In this document: positions 1 to 9,325 of the stretch, piece by piece
Layout: each line of letters begins with the position of its first letter
Numbering within the stretch: the first letter of the stretch is position 1
DNA from: Colias croceus
Lineage: Eukaryota > Arthropoda > Insecta > Lepidoptera > Pieridae
DNA: 64,000 nucleotides
NCBI RefSeq assembly: GCF_905220415.1
Contig: NC_059565.1
Span: forward strand, 1,946,501-2,010,500
Reading direction: 5' to 3'
Translations under genes and position numbers: made by a program
The notes under the pieces: generated by a model
What the model was told of the DNA's origin: nothing
Seen by the model: the letters and a program-made list of their open reading frames with translations, nothing else
The model's database searches: none

Positions 1-79
1 AAATTAAAAATTAAAATACGTGTAAAAGCTATCGCGCACGAGCATATTTTGTCTCCGCAACTATTTAGTCCCTCCTATC

Positions 80-152
80 AACTAGTAGTTCCCGAGATTA
101 GCGCGTTCAAACAAACCAACTTTTCAACTTTATAATATTAGTAAAGATTAAA
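80..152 (-). mobile_element. HLE-C fragment (5' part)
   Basis: The stretch matches the 5' half of the HLE-C Helitron-like family read on the minus strand: AGTTCCCGAGATTAGCGCG followed by TTCAAACAAACC and a TTATAATATTAGTA terminus. The CTAG end is missing. It lies in the intron upstream of the homeodomain exon. Confidence 0.7.
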
Positions 153-253
153 TTCCATTTCTTTCTAACATCAGCAAGTATACATATATGTCTATCTCTT
201 TCTACCAATGTTTTTATATATCTAACAAACATAATATATCTATCTCTTTCCAG

Positions 254-389
254 CACCCATACCCCACGGAAGAGGAAAAGAGAACGCTAGCCGCGCAGAC
301 CCGACTCACGTTACTGCAAGTTAACAATTGGTTCATAAACGCAAGACGCCGTATATTGCAACCGATGTTGGATTGTTCTGATAAACCTG
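254..389 (+). CDS. PREP/PKNOX-class homeobox gene, homeodomain exon (helix 2 to after helix 3)
   Basis: This internal coding exon encodes the C-terminal two thirds of a TALE homeodomain, a sequence-specific DNA-binding domain of a nuclear transcription factor that normally partners PBC proteins such as Extradenticle. The exon opens after a polypyrimidine tract and CAG at 251-253 and closes at a GTGAGT donor at 390. It reads HPYPTEEEKRTLAAQTRL then TLLQVNNWFINARRRILQPM, the hallmark helix-3 WFINARRR. The residues PTEEEK, LAAQT and ILQPML match the PREP (PKNOX) class better than MEIS/homothorax, which has PSEEQK, LAQDTGLT and IVQPMI. The exon is 136 nt and ends in phase 1. Upstream exons (first homeodomain helix and the MEIS/PREP N-terminal domains) lie outside the window. 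No gene symbol is given because the species is unknown. Confidence 0.93.
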
Positions 390-502
390 GTGAGTTATTT
401 GATACAGATTCAAATTATATTTATTTGTAAGAATGTATTTACAAATAAAAAGCGTGTCACACACGGTGAAAATACTATAATATTTTACGTTCTGTACCCC
501 TA

Positions 503-676
503 GTGTGAGTTTGATCGAGTGCGAAACGTTACTATCGCGTTTGCGTCACAGCCGAATTAGTATGGGAAATCGAACAGCGCCCCTAGCGGACGTATGGGGA
601 AGCTTTGATTCCCCATACAAATTTCGCTGTGACGCAGACGCGATAGTAACGTTTCGTACTCGATGAAAACTCACAC
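503..676. mobile_element. MITE with long terminal inverted repeats
   Basis: The ends are inverted copies of about 65 bp: GTGTGAGTTTGATCGAGTGC at the left and, on the other strand from the right, GTGTGAGTTTTCATCGAGTA, both continuing into ACGTTACTATCGCG. TA dinucleotides at 501-502 and 677-678 could be the target duplication, which would suggest a Tc1/mariner-type mover. It has no coding capacity and sits in an intron of the PREP/PKNOX-like gene. Confidence 0.75.
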
Positions 677-840
677 TAGCCACACTGATTCTCTAATATA
701 AAACGTTATAGTATCTTAAGGTATCCGGTATCAGCGTTCTGACCGTTATTTTTCTTTTTATCATTGCGTACTTAGACCCCTGTAGATTCGCCATCCTGTT
801 ACAAATGACCTGTTTCGGGTTATTACAAAGTTATAGCGCA

Positions 841-1076
841 CTAGCTGCGCTCCCCGGTTTCACCCGCGTGGCTCTGCTCCTGTTGGTCTTAGCGTGATCA
901 TATATAGCCTATAGCCTTAACGTAGTTCCTGTGGGGTTTCTGAGATGAAACCTATCCTATGTGTTAATCCAAGTTACCCTCTATATGTGTGCCAAATTTC
1001 ATTGTAATCGGTTCAGAAGTATTTGCGTGAAAAAAATATCCATACATACATACATACTCACAAACTTTCGCATTTA
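841..1076 (-). mobile_element. Chimeric Helitron-like element, HLE-A 5' half joined to HLE-C 3' half
   Basis: Read on the minus strand from 1076, the copy starts as HLE-A (ATAAATGCGAAAGTTTGTGA, then AACACATAGGATAGG). Near position 921 it switches to HLE-C (GGCTATAGGCTATATATGAT, GACCAACAGGAGC) and ends in GCAGCTAG at 841. It abuts the plus-oriented HLE-A at 1077 start to start. Confidence 0.75.
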
Positions 1077-1297
1077 TCCTACTAATATTATAAATGCGAA
1101 AGTTTGTATGGATGTATGAATGTTTGTTGCTCTTTCACGTAAAAACTACTGAACCGATTACAATGAAATTTAGCACACATATAGAGGGTAACTTGGATTA
1201 ACACATAGGATAGTTTTTATCCCGGAAATCTCACGGGAACTGGAACTATGCGGGTTTTCCTTTGCAAACGCGGGCAAAGCCGCGGGCGGAAATCTAG
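1077..1297 (+). mobile_element. HLE-A, full length
   Basis: It starts TCCTACTAATATTATAAATG, carries the HLE-A body (CTACTGAACCGATTACAATG, CACATATAGAGGGTAACTTG) and ends GCGGGCGGAAATCTAG followed by T. The ends fit Helitron insertion between A and T with a CTRR terminus. Confidence 0.85.
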
Positions 1298-1383
1298 TAA
1301 TTTATAATATTAATAAGATATAGTGGAGATTTTCAATAGAAATAATAGAACATTTATAATAAATCTTGAATATAATATTCCAG

Positions 1384-1464
1384 GTGGTAAGAAGAGCAAA
1401 AATGGTTCGTCCATCAGCAAGAGGTACTGGCCCGACGCGTTAACAAACCCGCAGTTTACGGCTG
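1384..1464 (+). CDS. PREP/PKNOX-like gene, post-homeodomain exon
   Basis: This 81-nt coding exon lies between a CAG acceptor at 1381-1383 and a GTATGT donor at 1465. Joined in phase 1 to the homeodomain exon it reads GKKSKNGSSISKRYWPDALT then NPQFTA. A KK-rich stretch followed by (R/Q)(Y/F)WPD is the sequence that follows the homeodomain in vertebrate PREP proteins, so this exon confirms the class assignment. It leaves phase 1, which is compatible with both downstream exons (2364 and 3364). Role: part of the basic linker and start of the C-terminal tail. Confidence 0.88.
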
Positions 1465-1874
1465 GTATGTTTATGAATTAATTTATTTAATAATTATATA
1501 TAATTAAGGGCCGATTTTTCAAGTCTTGGTTAAAATGTATCGGTCTAATAAAGTATTACACGAACATATTAAAATGTCACCTGTAAACTGTCAAATACGG
1601 ACAATTAGAATACATTTTTGAAATGGTAGTTTAATACGTTATTCGACGAATAAGTTTTAACCAAGGATTGAAAAATCAGCCCTTAACTTAATTTATTAAT
1701 ATACTTCCTTCTTAGTCGTGCAATCTCCACACCACCACAAGGTCTATTTCTAGTGATATGGTCAAAGAACTTCAATTTATTAATATGTAATGTATGTTAT
1801 ATATTTTTTATTTATTATATCTCTATATAAGGCCGAGCGCATAAATAACCTAAGTAGCATTTTATAAAAGAAAA

Positions 1875-2056
1875 GTTTCACCCCGCAGCTCTAACCACAT
1901 TGCTCCGCTCCTGTTGGTCTTAGCGTGATGATATATAGCCTATAGTCTTCCTCGATAAATGGGCTATCTAACACCGAAATAATTTTTCATATCGGACCAG
2001 TAGTTCCTGAGATTAGCGCGTTAAAACGAACTATTTATCTTTATAATATTAGTAGT
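1875..2056 (-). mobile_element. HLE-C copy, slightly degenerate
   Basis: On the plus strand it reads CTCCTGTTGGTCTTAGCGTG, CTCGATAAATGGGCTATC, TTCCTGAGATTAGCGCG and TTTATAATATTAGTA, which is HLE-C in reverse. The CTAG end is degraded. Confidence 0.7.
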
Positions 2057-2170
2057 ATATATAGCTCGAACATTTTTTTATTTTTTTTTTATTTTCACAC
2101 ATTATAAACAAGTGCGGGAAAAATTTTAAAAGACTAGGAACATCACATTCCTATAGTAATATTTTTTGAA

Positions 2171-2201
2171 TACACGGGCGAAGTCGCGGGTGGAATACTA
2201 G
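2171..2201 (+). mobile_element. Helitron-like 3' terminus fragment
   Basis: Only the 3' end survives: ACGGGCGAAGTCGCGGGTGG followed by AATACTAG. Confidence 0.55.
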
Positions 2202-2363
2202 TATATTTATAAACTTTTTTCTAAAAACAAGTCAAACAAAAAATCAACCTTGTTCCCTTGTACATAAAACACATATTCCTTGTATTCAACAAGCTAGTGT
2301 ATTAATAAAAAACAAAAAACAACCTTGTGCCCTTAAACATAAAACTCAATATCAAACCTTCAG

Positions 2364-2477
2364 GGCTCCTTTCATCATCGGAGGATGAGGAACAAGATGG
2401 TGAACAGTCTGGTGATGAACAAGATCCGGCCAATGAACAGACCAGCGATTATACCATACAGCAGACCATGCATTGAG
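2364..2477 (+). CDS. PREP/PKNOX-like gene, acidic C-terminal exon (stop at 2474-2476)
   Basis: After a CAG acceptor at 2361-2363, in the phase left by the 1384-1464 exon, this exon reads GLLSSSEDEEQDGEQSGDEQ, then DPANEQTSDYTIQQTMH and TGA at 2474-2476. The tail is Asp/Glu/Gln-rich, as expected for a PREP C-terminal region. The stop lies one base before a GTAATT donor at 2478, so the exon can be spliced to a 3' exon. Because that junction is only 1 nt after the stop, nonsense-mediated decay would not be expected. The use of the donor is inferred; the open frame and the acceptor are seen directly. Confidence 0.8.
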
Positions 2478-2499
2478 GTAATTTATTAATATTTTGTTT

Positions 2500-2790
2500 T
2501 ATAGCATTGAAATGCTTTTGCCCCGGGTTTGCTAAAATACGTGGGTTCGAATCCCGCTTGGTGATCAGATATTTTCTATTTTTTTTATCATATATTTAGT
2601 TTTATGCATTCAAATGCTTTTTCCTCGGGTTGGCAAAAAGACGTGGGTTCGAATCCCGCTTAGTGATCAGATATTTTCTATATTTTTTTTATCAAATATT
2701 TAGTTTTATGCATTGAAATGCTTTTGCCCTGGGTAGACAAAAAGACGTGGGTTCGAATCCCGTTTAGTGATCAGATATTTTCTATTTTTT
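2500..2790 (+). repeat. Three-unit tandem array with tRNA-like B boxes
   Basis: Three direct units of about 102-104 bp each contain GCATTGAAATGCTTTTGCCC or a close variant, then GTGGGTTCGAATCCC and GTGATCAGATATTTTCTA. The GGTTCGAATCCC element is a perfect tRNA B-box/T-arm core in all three. No clean cloverleaf is visible, so these look like units of a tRNA-related repeat and not tRNA genes. The array lies between the two alternative last exons of the PREP/PKNOX-like gene. Confidence 0.85.
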
Positions 2791-3360
2791 TCAACCTGTA
2801 TGTATATATATATATATAATATGTTTTTAGTGAAACAATGCGATTCATCTAAGACTAGTATCGATTCAGCGCCATTTTGTGACGTCATAATCTTTCTCAG
2901 AAAGCGATGTGAAGCGATTTTGCTCATTTTTTTATTCTTTGAAAGATGGACCATCTTGTTTGTGGTCTCATAAATTTGGTCTAGTTTTCATAATTTGAAC
3001 ATGATTATTGTAGTTTTCTGTTAAAATGATAATATGTATTGTTATTGTGTTTTATTTTTGTATGTTTGTTTGACAACTTATGTGTTGAGCTTATCAGTTA
3101 AAATGACAAATATGTAGGTAGTCGTAAAGTGTTGAATAAACTATCAATGACTTTATCAGCAAGTCCCTTGCTGTTTTGGAAAAAAAGTGTTTTTAACCTT
3201 TAAATGTATGGCAGATTTTTTAAACTGTTTCACTGATTATTCTTAATTTATTTTAAATACATTTTAGACTAAATTTATACAGTATACTATGTTTCAATCC
3301 CAGTACCTACATTAAGTAAGTAACTCCCTAATAAAAATATTAATTATCTATATTTTCTTT
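2791..3360. other. AT-rich intron, no gene recognised
   Basis: The stretch has a short AT dinucleotide tract near 2805 and otherwise no repeat or exon that I recognise. It ends in the polypyrimidine tract TATTTTCTTTCAG used by the 3364 exon. Confidence 0.5.
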
Positions 3361-3363
3361 CAG

Positions 3364-3425
3364 GATACTGCTCAAGTGACAGTCACGAACAAAAAGACAA
3401 TGTGTATACCATAGATATAAGTTAG
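3364..3425 (+). CDS. PREP/PKNOX-like gene, alternative last coding exon
   Basis: A strong acceptor (TTTCTTTCAG) precedes 3364. If the 2364-2477 exon is skipped, the phase-1 end of the 1384-1464 exon joins here and stays open for 20 residues, GYCSSDSHEQKDNVYTIDIS, stopping at TAG 3423-3425. If the acidic exon is included, this segment is 3' untranslated. Phase compatibility with skipping and a sensible hydrophilic tail support a cassette-exon model, but no transcript evidence is available here. An AATAAA at 3565-3570 could serve as the poly(A) signal. Confidence 0.5.
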
Positions 3426-3564
3426 AAACATGTATACGTACACCATACCTCACTATTTTAATATTATTATAATTGACTTGTGTTGCCAGATGACGGACAT
3501 TTTAAATGGAAGCAAGAAAAAATAATTAATTGAGCATAAAAAATTGTGCAGTATTAAAAAAAGT

Positions 3565-3570
3565 AATAAA
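3565..3570 (+). terminator. Candidate poly(A) signal of the PREP/PKNOX-like gene
   Basis: The first AATAAA downstream of the 3364 exon lies here, 140 nt after its stop codon. AT-rich DNA makes chance AATAAA common, so the assignment rests on position. Confidence 0.4.
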
Positions 3571-3715
3571 ATTGCAATTTTAAAATGTTCGTTTGAACGA
3601 TGTATGTTTTTAAAACATGTCAGTCATTTTTGTATGGCAACACTGGGCTTCTGTCAATGGAGAATTCGCGGCAAAGTTTTATAATGACGATGAAGGAGCG
3701 ATTTGAAAAGTCATT

Positions 3716-3886
3716 AAAAAAAGACGTGTGTCACTCGGGGACTGGGGCGGTTGCGCTATTGCATGCTATGCCTTCAAGCCACACCTCCGCCCGTCCCCGT
3801 GGGGAGCGTGAGGTTTTTTCGTTACGGAATTTCTCGATTTGGTCCCCGCGCTCAAGGCCCGCGATAGAAGCTATGCAATATTGAAA
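3716..3886. repeat. GC-rich interspersed repeat J, copy 1
   Basis: It shares ACGTGTGTCACTCGGGGACT, GAGGTTTTTTCGTTACGGAA and GCGCTCAAGGC...AGCTATGCAATA with 49803-49962. It stands out by GC content from the AT-rich surroundings. The open frame across it is repeat sequence, not a supported gene. Confidence 0.7.
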
Positions 3887-4105
3887 TTATTGTAATAGGT
3901 ATTCTAACTTATTGTTAAAGTATTTTGCTTTTTATTCCACAATTAATTAGTATTTGCCTTCATGCAATTTCAGTTTGTCACATTGACAGCTAAAAACCAG
4001 TGTTGCCATAACTACCGATAAACTATAATTAAAAAAAAAAGATTCAATAATGCTTTTCGTCATGCATCGTCAATTTTAACGCCGGTTGTGAATTTTCATA
4101 GTTTC

Positions 4106-4152
4106 AAATCAGATCAAATCAAATCTTGACTTGATTTGATTTGATTTGATTC
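4106..4152. repeat. GATTT-repeat hairpin
   Basis: ATCAAATCAAATC is followed after a short spacer by GATTTGATTTGATTTGAT, making a near-perfect hairpin of simple pentameric repeats. Confidence 0.7.
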
Positions 4153-4660
4153 ATAGTTTAGTTTCTTCCACGTGTTTTCGACTGAAAAATGAAATAGATA
4201 TAGGATAATTTTTACCACAGACCTAGATAAAACCGTCCATAGACAAATCATATTTATTTGTACAAATAAGTTTATTATATACTCAATTTTTTTCAAACAG
4301 CCATACTAGGTAGTATTAGGTAATGGTTAACCATAATATACGATTGAATATACGAAATGATGTATACCCAAATGATTCGATTGTATACGTTTGAGAAATA
4401 AGAATATCGGAAAATTTTAAATTTAGTATTCAATTTTAAAAGTATCATGACAGTATTTGAACGATGTTCAAGTATTTTTAGCTGGTAACTTTAAGATTCT
4501 TCATGTATAAATGACGTTATTGAGGCAATAATATAGTTTTTTTTCTTTGTAAATGTTTGGCGCGTAACTACATAATATTTCCAAAATTATATCCTGATAT
4601 AATTTTAATTAATCAACCCCTGGGTTGATTTTCCATTAAAATTGAATTCAGCAAATATAT

Positions 4661-4972
4661 CATTGAGATAATATTACTACGTATGGAGGAGACACCATGA
4701 ACAAAATCTGTGTGCCATTTTTTGCTCTAAGTTTTATAAATTATTATTTATTATCTAGTTAGGTACTTACCGATGAAAGTTATTCCTTTGCACTTTTCCG
4801 TATTATTTGTATTATTTGTGCAATATCGTAACACACACGAAGGCATATTTGATGCGTTTCACTTTAAAACAAATAAAAAATGAGCGTGCAGTTACGCCAT
4901 ATGGCGTATGTTGAGCGGAACATAAGTGATGTAGGCGGCTGGCGGTGTCGTCTCCATATGTTTATCTCAATG
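4661..4972 (-). mobile_element. Non-autonomous DNA element with THAP-type exon, copy 1
   Basis: The element starts CATTGAGATAATATTACTAC and ends, read from the other strand, CATTGAGATAAACATATGGA. The imperfect terminal inverted repeats also share ATGGAG...GACACC. It is flanked by a perfect 8-bp target duplication, AAATATAT (4653-4660 and 4973-4980). On the minus strand an ATG at 4844-4846 opens MPSCVLRYCTNNTNNTEKCK then GITFI before a GTAAGT donor at 4765-4770. MPSC-x4-C followed by a GI(T/S)F segment is how many THAP zinc-finger domains begin. The exon is 1 nt shorter than in copy 2, so this copy is slightly decayed. 8-bp duplications occur for hAT and P elements; P transposases carry N-terminal THAP domains. 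Confidence 0.8.
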
Positions 4973-4980
4973 AAATATAT

Positions 4981-6436
4981 ATAAGTTTTCTATTTATAGT
5001 GTCCCTGTTTAAAAATATTTGCGTCTGGGAATTATAGAAACCTTATTTTTAATTACTTATAATATTTAAAATTAATTACTAAAATCCGTTCCGCCGTTAT
5101 TGAGTATTTATAAGTTTTGGCACGATCTTCTTTTATATAAGTATTTGTCCAAAATTTGAAATTTTACTTCAAAATGGTGGAGTAATGTGTATTGAGTCAG
5201 ACATTTATTTGTATTTTATGTACTGTTCAACTTTATGCTGTTTTTATAATAATATGTATTATTACGTTTTATTTTTGTGAAAAATGTGCAATTAATATAT
5301 TATGATTTAATTGAGTTTTAAAATGTAATCAATTTCAATTTCATATGAGTTTTCTTTATTGACTAAATATATGTTAAAAGAGAAAGACATACTCGTTGGA
5401 AGACTTTCTTCATTTCGTTGTATATATTATGTTTAAATTTTATGTTGATGTCACAAATTTAAATAAATAATTAAGTATTGATTTTAATTTTTTTCAACGA
5501 TTTTATTTTATATTTCGAGCAAATATTACTTACTATAATTATTGGCGTTATTTCTATATCATAATATTATTTATTTCTACCGTGTAATTGGCACAGATAA
5601 TGTATACTAAAATCGATTAAATTCTAATCGATTTTCTTCTCGTATACGTTCAAAAGTAAGCAAACGCTTCGATCTTCCATTGTTTTAAATTTAAAATTTA
5701 GTGTAAGAAGAGATATTTTGTTAATCGATATTATATTATTATGGTCTAATTTTAAAATCGTGAAATAATCGGATATCGGTCGTGATAAGTTACGCTGTGA
5801 AAATGCTTGGAATTTTTTTGTAGCGTATAGTGAGCTATGTAGGAATACTGTCTTTTATAAATAAAAAAAAATAATCGGTGCCATTTCGTTATCTGTAACT
5901 CTACGTATCATTTGAAAATTGTTTATCTGTTTCAAAGTAACTGTTAGTATTTCCCGCCAATATCTAAAACGTCAAATGTCAAAAGAAAAAAAAAGTTACG
6001 ATATTTTTTTCCTTTTCTTATTTACAGCCAGTATACCAGTGAAGTTAATTTTGGCGCACTTTTGCTTTTTTTTAAACGTAGATTTTAAAGTCTACATTGC
6101 CAGTGAAAAAAAATGGTAAATGTATTTTAGAAATTACTCTATTGTTAATTATAATAGTGATGTCATCTGTTATACGAAGCAACGGATATACGTAATGAAA
6201 TGTGAAATAAGAAATTTTTATAAACTTTTAATTCAATTGTACCTACTATCTATAGTGATAGATATAAAAATATTTTTAAACTATTTTAATTCGCGTCTTA
6301 ATAAATATTATTTAAGATGTTCAGTCCGATATAGTATACTGTAGTTATAACGCTTGTTTAGAGGTTTTAATGTGATTTTTAGTAATCACAGTGCATTAAT
6401 TATTAAAATAATAAATGTGTGCGTGTATACACGTAA
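4981..6436. other. AT-rich DNA without a recognised gene
   Basis: I see no exon-like or repeat-family sequence here except a perfect 11-bp-arm hairpin at 5609-5635 (AAAATCGATTA, loop AATTC, TAATCGATTTT). Short open frames are AT-rich and low in complexity. Confidence 0.4.
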
Positions 6437-6621
6437 GAAGTGAAACTTCTTTGTGACCTTATTTTTCAAAAAATAATGTACTATATGCAACTTTACAGAA
6501 ATACGTCGAAGCACGCGTGGTAGGGATAAGAAAAAGATGGCGCGTAACGGAAAAATGTCACGCGTAATGAAAACATGTTACACTAAATTTTTTTCCAACC
6601 CCGATAAAGAAGTTTCACTTC
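6437..6621. mobile_element. GAAGTGAAACTTCTTT MITE, long-spacer type
   Basis: Inverted ends GAAGTGAAACTTCTTT and AAAGAAGTTTCACTTC enclose about 185 bp with ACGCGTGGTAGGGATAAG, GATGGCGCGTAACG and TTTTTTTCCAACCCCGATAA. An inverted relative lies at 19365-19529. The end itself is a near-palindrome, GAAGT...ACTTC. Confidence 0.75.
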
Positions 6622-7354
6622 AATAAATTTAGGTTGTAAATAAAGTGATTTGGAATGCAATCATGTTTTTTTCATTGTTATTTTTTTACCATATTTCTCG
6701 GTAATGTACTGTGATTGTTAAAATAATGGTGGAGCGTAAATTTGTATGATAACGCATAATGTTTTACTAGTCAATATCGCTATGTACTTTTGTACTTCTT
6801 TGACATGCCGAATTTGTAAGGATTGTCAAAATTGTTCTTGTAATTTCTGTTTTACGAACGTAATTTCATAATTCAATACTGAGTTATTAGATAAAGTTAT
6901 GGTATGAACAGAAAAAAAAAATAATTTGTTGCCAGTAAAAAAAAACCTCAACAATTTGGAAAAAAAGGAATTGATGTAAATGCCACAGATATAAAAGAAC
7001 AATTTTGACAGTTCATATGTCAGTTTGTCCTGTACAGTTCGCTGAAAATATAATCGTTTTCGCATGCCTATAAATATCTTTTATTTCTATGAAATTTCAC
7101 CCCTGAATATTTTTTTATCACCAAAAACTGAGTGTTGTTTTTTATCTAATATAATGTTTTAGGTAAAAATGCCTAATATCTTTCAAAATAAATCTATCTT
7201 CACAAATTTTCATTTCCATTCATAATGACATTTCAAAATTTATCAAAATTAGTTCAGCAGCTAAATTAATTTCTTTTCATCATGATACTGCGGGCGTAGC
7301 ACTACTTAGAAAATAATCTGAAAAAGCACGCGAACGAATTAATAAATGTAAGAA

Positions 7355-7552
7355 TCTATATATATAAAACTCAAAGGTGACTGATATAGTGATCTATCAA
7401 CGCACAGCCCAAACCACTGGACGTATCGGGCTGAAATTTGGCATGCAGGTAGATGTTAGGACGTAGGCATCCGCTAAGAAAGGATTTCCCGAAATTCTTG
7501 CGGGAACGGGGAAAAACGGGGATGCACGTACAAAGTCGTGGGCGGAAGCTAG
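7355..7552 (+). mobile_element. HLE-E copy 1
   Basis: It runs from TATATATATAAAACTCAAAG through CAAACCACTGGACGTATCGG to GTCGTGGGCGGAAGCTAG. A reverse copy lies at 32516-32722. It ends in CTAG followed by T like the other Helitron-like families. Confidence 0.75.
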
Positions 7553-7710
7553 TCAAAATATATTTTAGAGGTACATACTTAACTTCAGGTTTTTTTTATA
7601 GAGCAAAATTTTTCCATTCGTGTTTTGGTAACAGTCATCCCATCACACATACGTTCTGTAATACCTACATATTTGAAATTTCAGTGCGAAAAAGCTTCAA
7701 TATTTTCAAT

Positions 7711-7925
7711 AGCTTACCACCCGCGGCTTCGTCCGCGCAGTCAAAGAAAAACCCGCATAGTTCCCGTTCCCGTGGGATTTCCGGGATAAAACCTATCCTA
7801 TGTCCTTTCTCGGGTATCAAAATATCTCTATACCAAATTCCATGCAAATTGGTTCAGTAGTTAAGGCGTGATTGAGTAACAGACAGACAGACAGACAGAG
7901 TTACTTTCGCATTTATAATATTATA
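7711..7925 (-). mobile_element. HLE-B copy
   Basis: In reverse it contains the HLE-B start (GAAAGTAACTCTGTCTGTCT), GTTACTCAATCACGCC and GAGAAAGGACATAGGATAG. The 3' end has a mutated AGCTTACC in place of the usual AAGCTAG. Confidence 0.75.
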
Positions 7926-8536
7926 TTTTCAATTAAAGCTCATAGATAACTGTCTATTTTGCCGTTTTCACCTACTAAGGACCCATAACAAAAAACCAAA
8001 AAATAATTACGCCCGGGCGAGCAGTATACATATATGTAACTACAATTAAAAACATTTAACATTCCTTGCAAAGTCGGGTAAAACAATAAATTTGCATATC
8101 TTCGAAATAAGCAAAAAGTATGAAAACAACTTGTTATAAGTAATTGCACTTAACAATAAAAGAAATAAGGAATTTTCCGAACAATCATTTTTCAATTATC
8201 CGTTACAATTATTACGATAAGTGGACAATTTTTTATTCAGAATTCCATTAATGTGATTAAAAATTATTAATTGCAATGCATTAAATTATGGCAAAAATCG
8301 ATTCATTAGAATACATGCATAAATCAACATAATTTTGCAAGAGTAAAAAATCTGCATTAAAATTTTGACATATGATTTATATGGCGTATTAATCCGCCAT
8401 TTTTGATAATTTTGACATATCATTTTACAGTTCAAAAAAATTTAGTTTGAAACAAAAATGAATATTGCATTCTTCTAATTTTGAATTCTAACCAAAGATT
8501 TTTACACTAGATACCTTAATCTTAATCTTTCTTAAT
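7926..8536. other. AT-rich stretch, no gene recognised
   Basis: There is no exon, RNA gene or recognised repeat here. Confidence 0.35.
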
Positions 8537-8740
8537 TATTACTTTATAAAGGCGAAAGTTTGTAAGTATGGATGTATGGATGTTTGTTACTCTTTCACGT
8601 AAAAACTACTGAACCGATTACAATGAAATTTAGCACACATATAGAGGGTAACTTGGATTAACACATAGGATAGGTTTTATCCCGGAAATCCCACCGGGTT
8701 TTCCTTTGAAAACGCGGGCGAAGCCGCGGGCGGAAATTAG
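8537..8740 (+). mobile_element. HLE-A copy, first of a three-copy cluster
   Basis: It starts ATTACTTTATAAAGGCGAAA and carries the full HLE-A body, ending GCGGGCGGAAATTAG (CTAG reduced to TTAG). It meets the next copy end to end. Confidence 0.8.
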
Positions 8741-8960
8741 ATCCCGTTCCTGTGGGATTTCCGGAATAAAACCTATATATATATATATATATATATATCC
8801 TATGTATAGGATATATATCCTATGTGTTAATCCAAGTTACCATCTATATGTGTGCTAAATTTCATTGTAATCGGTTCAGCAGTATTTGCGTGAAAGAGTA
8901 ACAAACATACCTACATACACACACATAGATCCATCCTCACAAACTTTCGCATTTATAATA
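8741..8960 (-). mobile_element. HLE-A copy with internal AT microsatellite
   Basis: It is a reverse HLE-A whose GTTTTATCC segment is expanded by a tract of about 22 bp of alternating AT and a duplicated TATCCTATGT near 8775-8825. The 3' end is lost at the junction with the previous copy. Confidence 0.75.
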
Positions 8961-9185
8961 CTAGATTTCCGCCCGCAGCTTCGCCCGCGTTTTCGAAGGA
9001 AAACCCGCATAGTTCCCGTTCCCGTGGGATTTCCGGAATAAAACCTATCCTATGTGTTAATCCAAGTTACCATCTATATGTGTGCTAAATTTCATTGTTA
9101 TCGGTTCAGTAGAATTTGCGTGAAAGAATAACAAACACACACACATCCTCACAAACTTTCGCATTTATAATATTAGTAGGATAGG
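8961..9185 (-). mobile_element. HLE-A copy, third of cluster
   Basis: On the plus strand it begins CTAGATTTCCGCCCGCAGCT and ends with CGCATTTATAATATTAGTAG. It directly follows the preceding copy in the same orientation, sharing the junction AATACTAG. Confidence 0.82.
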
Positions 9186-9274
9186 ATTATTATTAAGTAG
9201 GAGCAGGATAGGATTACTAGCTAACTTAGAGGTTCCTAATTATATAAAAATAGTGACCTACTTCTCAAAGATTA

Positions 9275-9325
9275 ATCGTTAATTTCTTTATGTCAATAAA
9301 GTTTTTTATTTATTTATTTAAAAAA
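9275..9325 (+). repeat. Possible LINE 3' tail
   Basis: CTTTATGTCAATAAAGTTTT is followed by TTTATTTATTTATTTA. The combination of a polyadenylation hexamer and tetranucleotide tail resembles LINE 3' ends. It is short and not assigned to a clade. Confidence 0.3.

Noticed and set aside
2500..2790. Three tRNA genes in tandem
   Set aside because: Only the B box/T arm is convincing; no acceptor or anticodon stem can be drawn.
3600..3884. 94-codon open frame
   Set aside because: It runs through the GC-rich interspersed repeat J, which recurs at 49803; higher GC alone explains the open frame.
6826..7065. 79-codon minus-strand frame
   Set aside because: AT-rich, Phe/Leu-rich translation with no motif or splice context.
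7453..7860. 135-codon open frame
   Set aside because: It crosses an HLE-E and an HLE-B copy; translation of Helitron-like sequence, not a gene.
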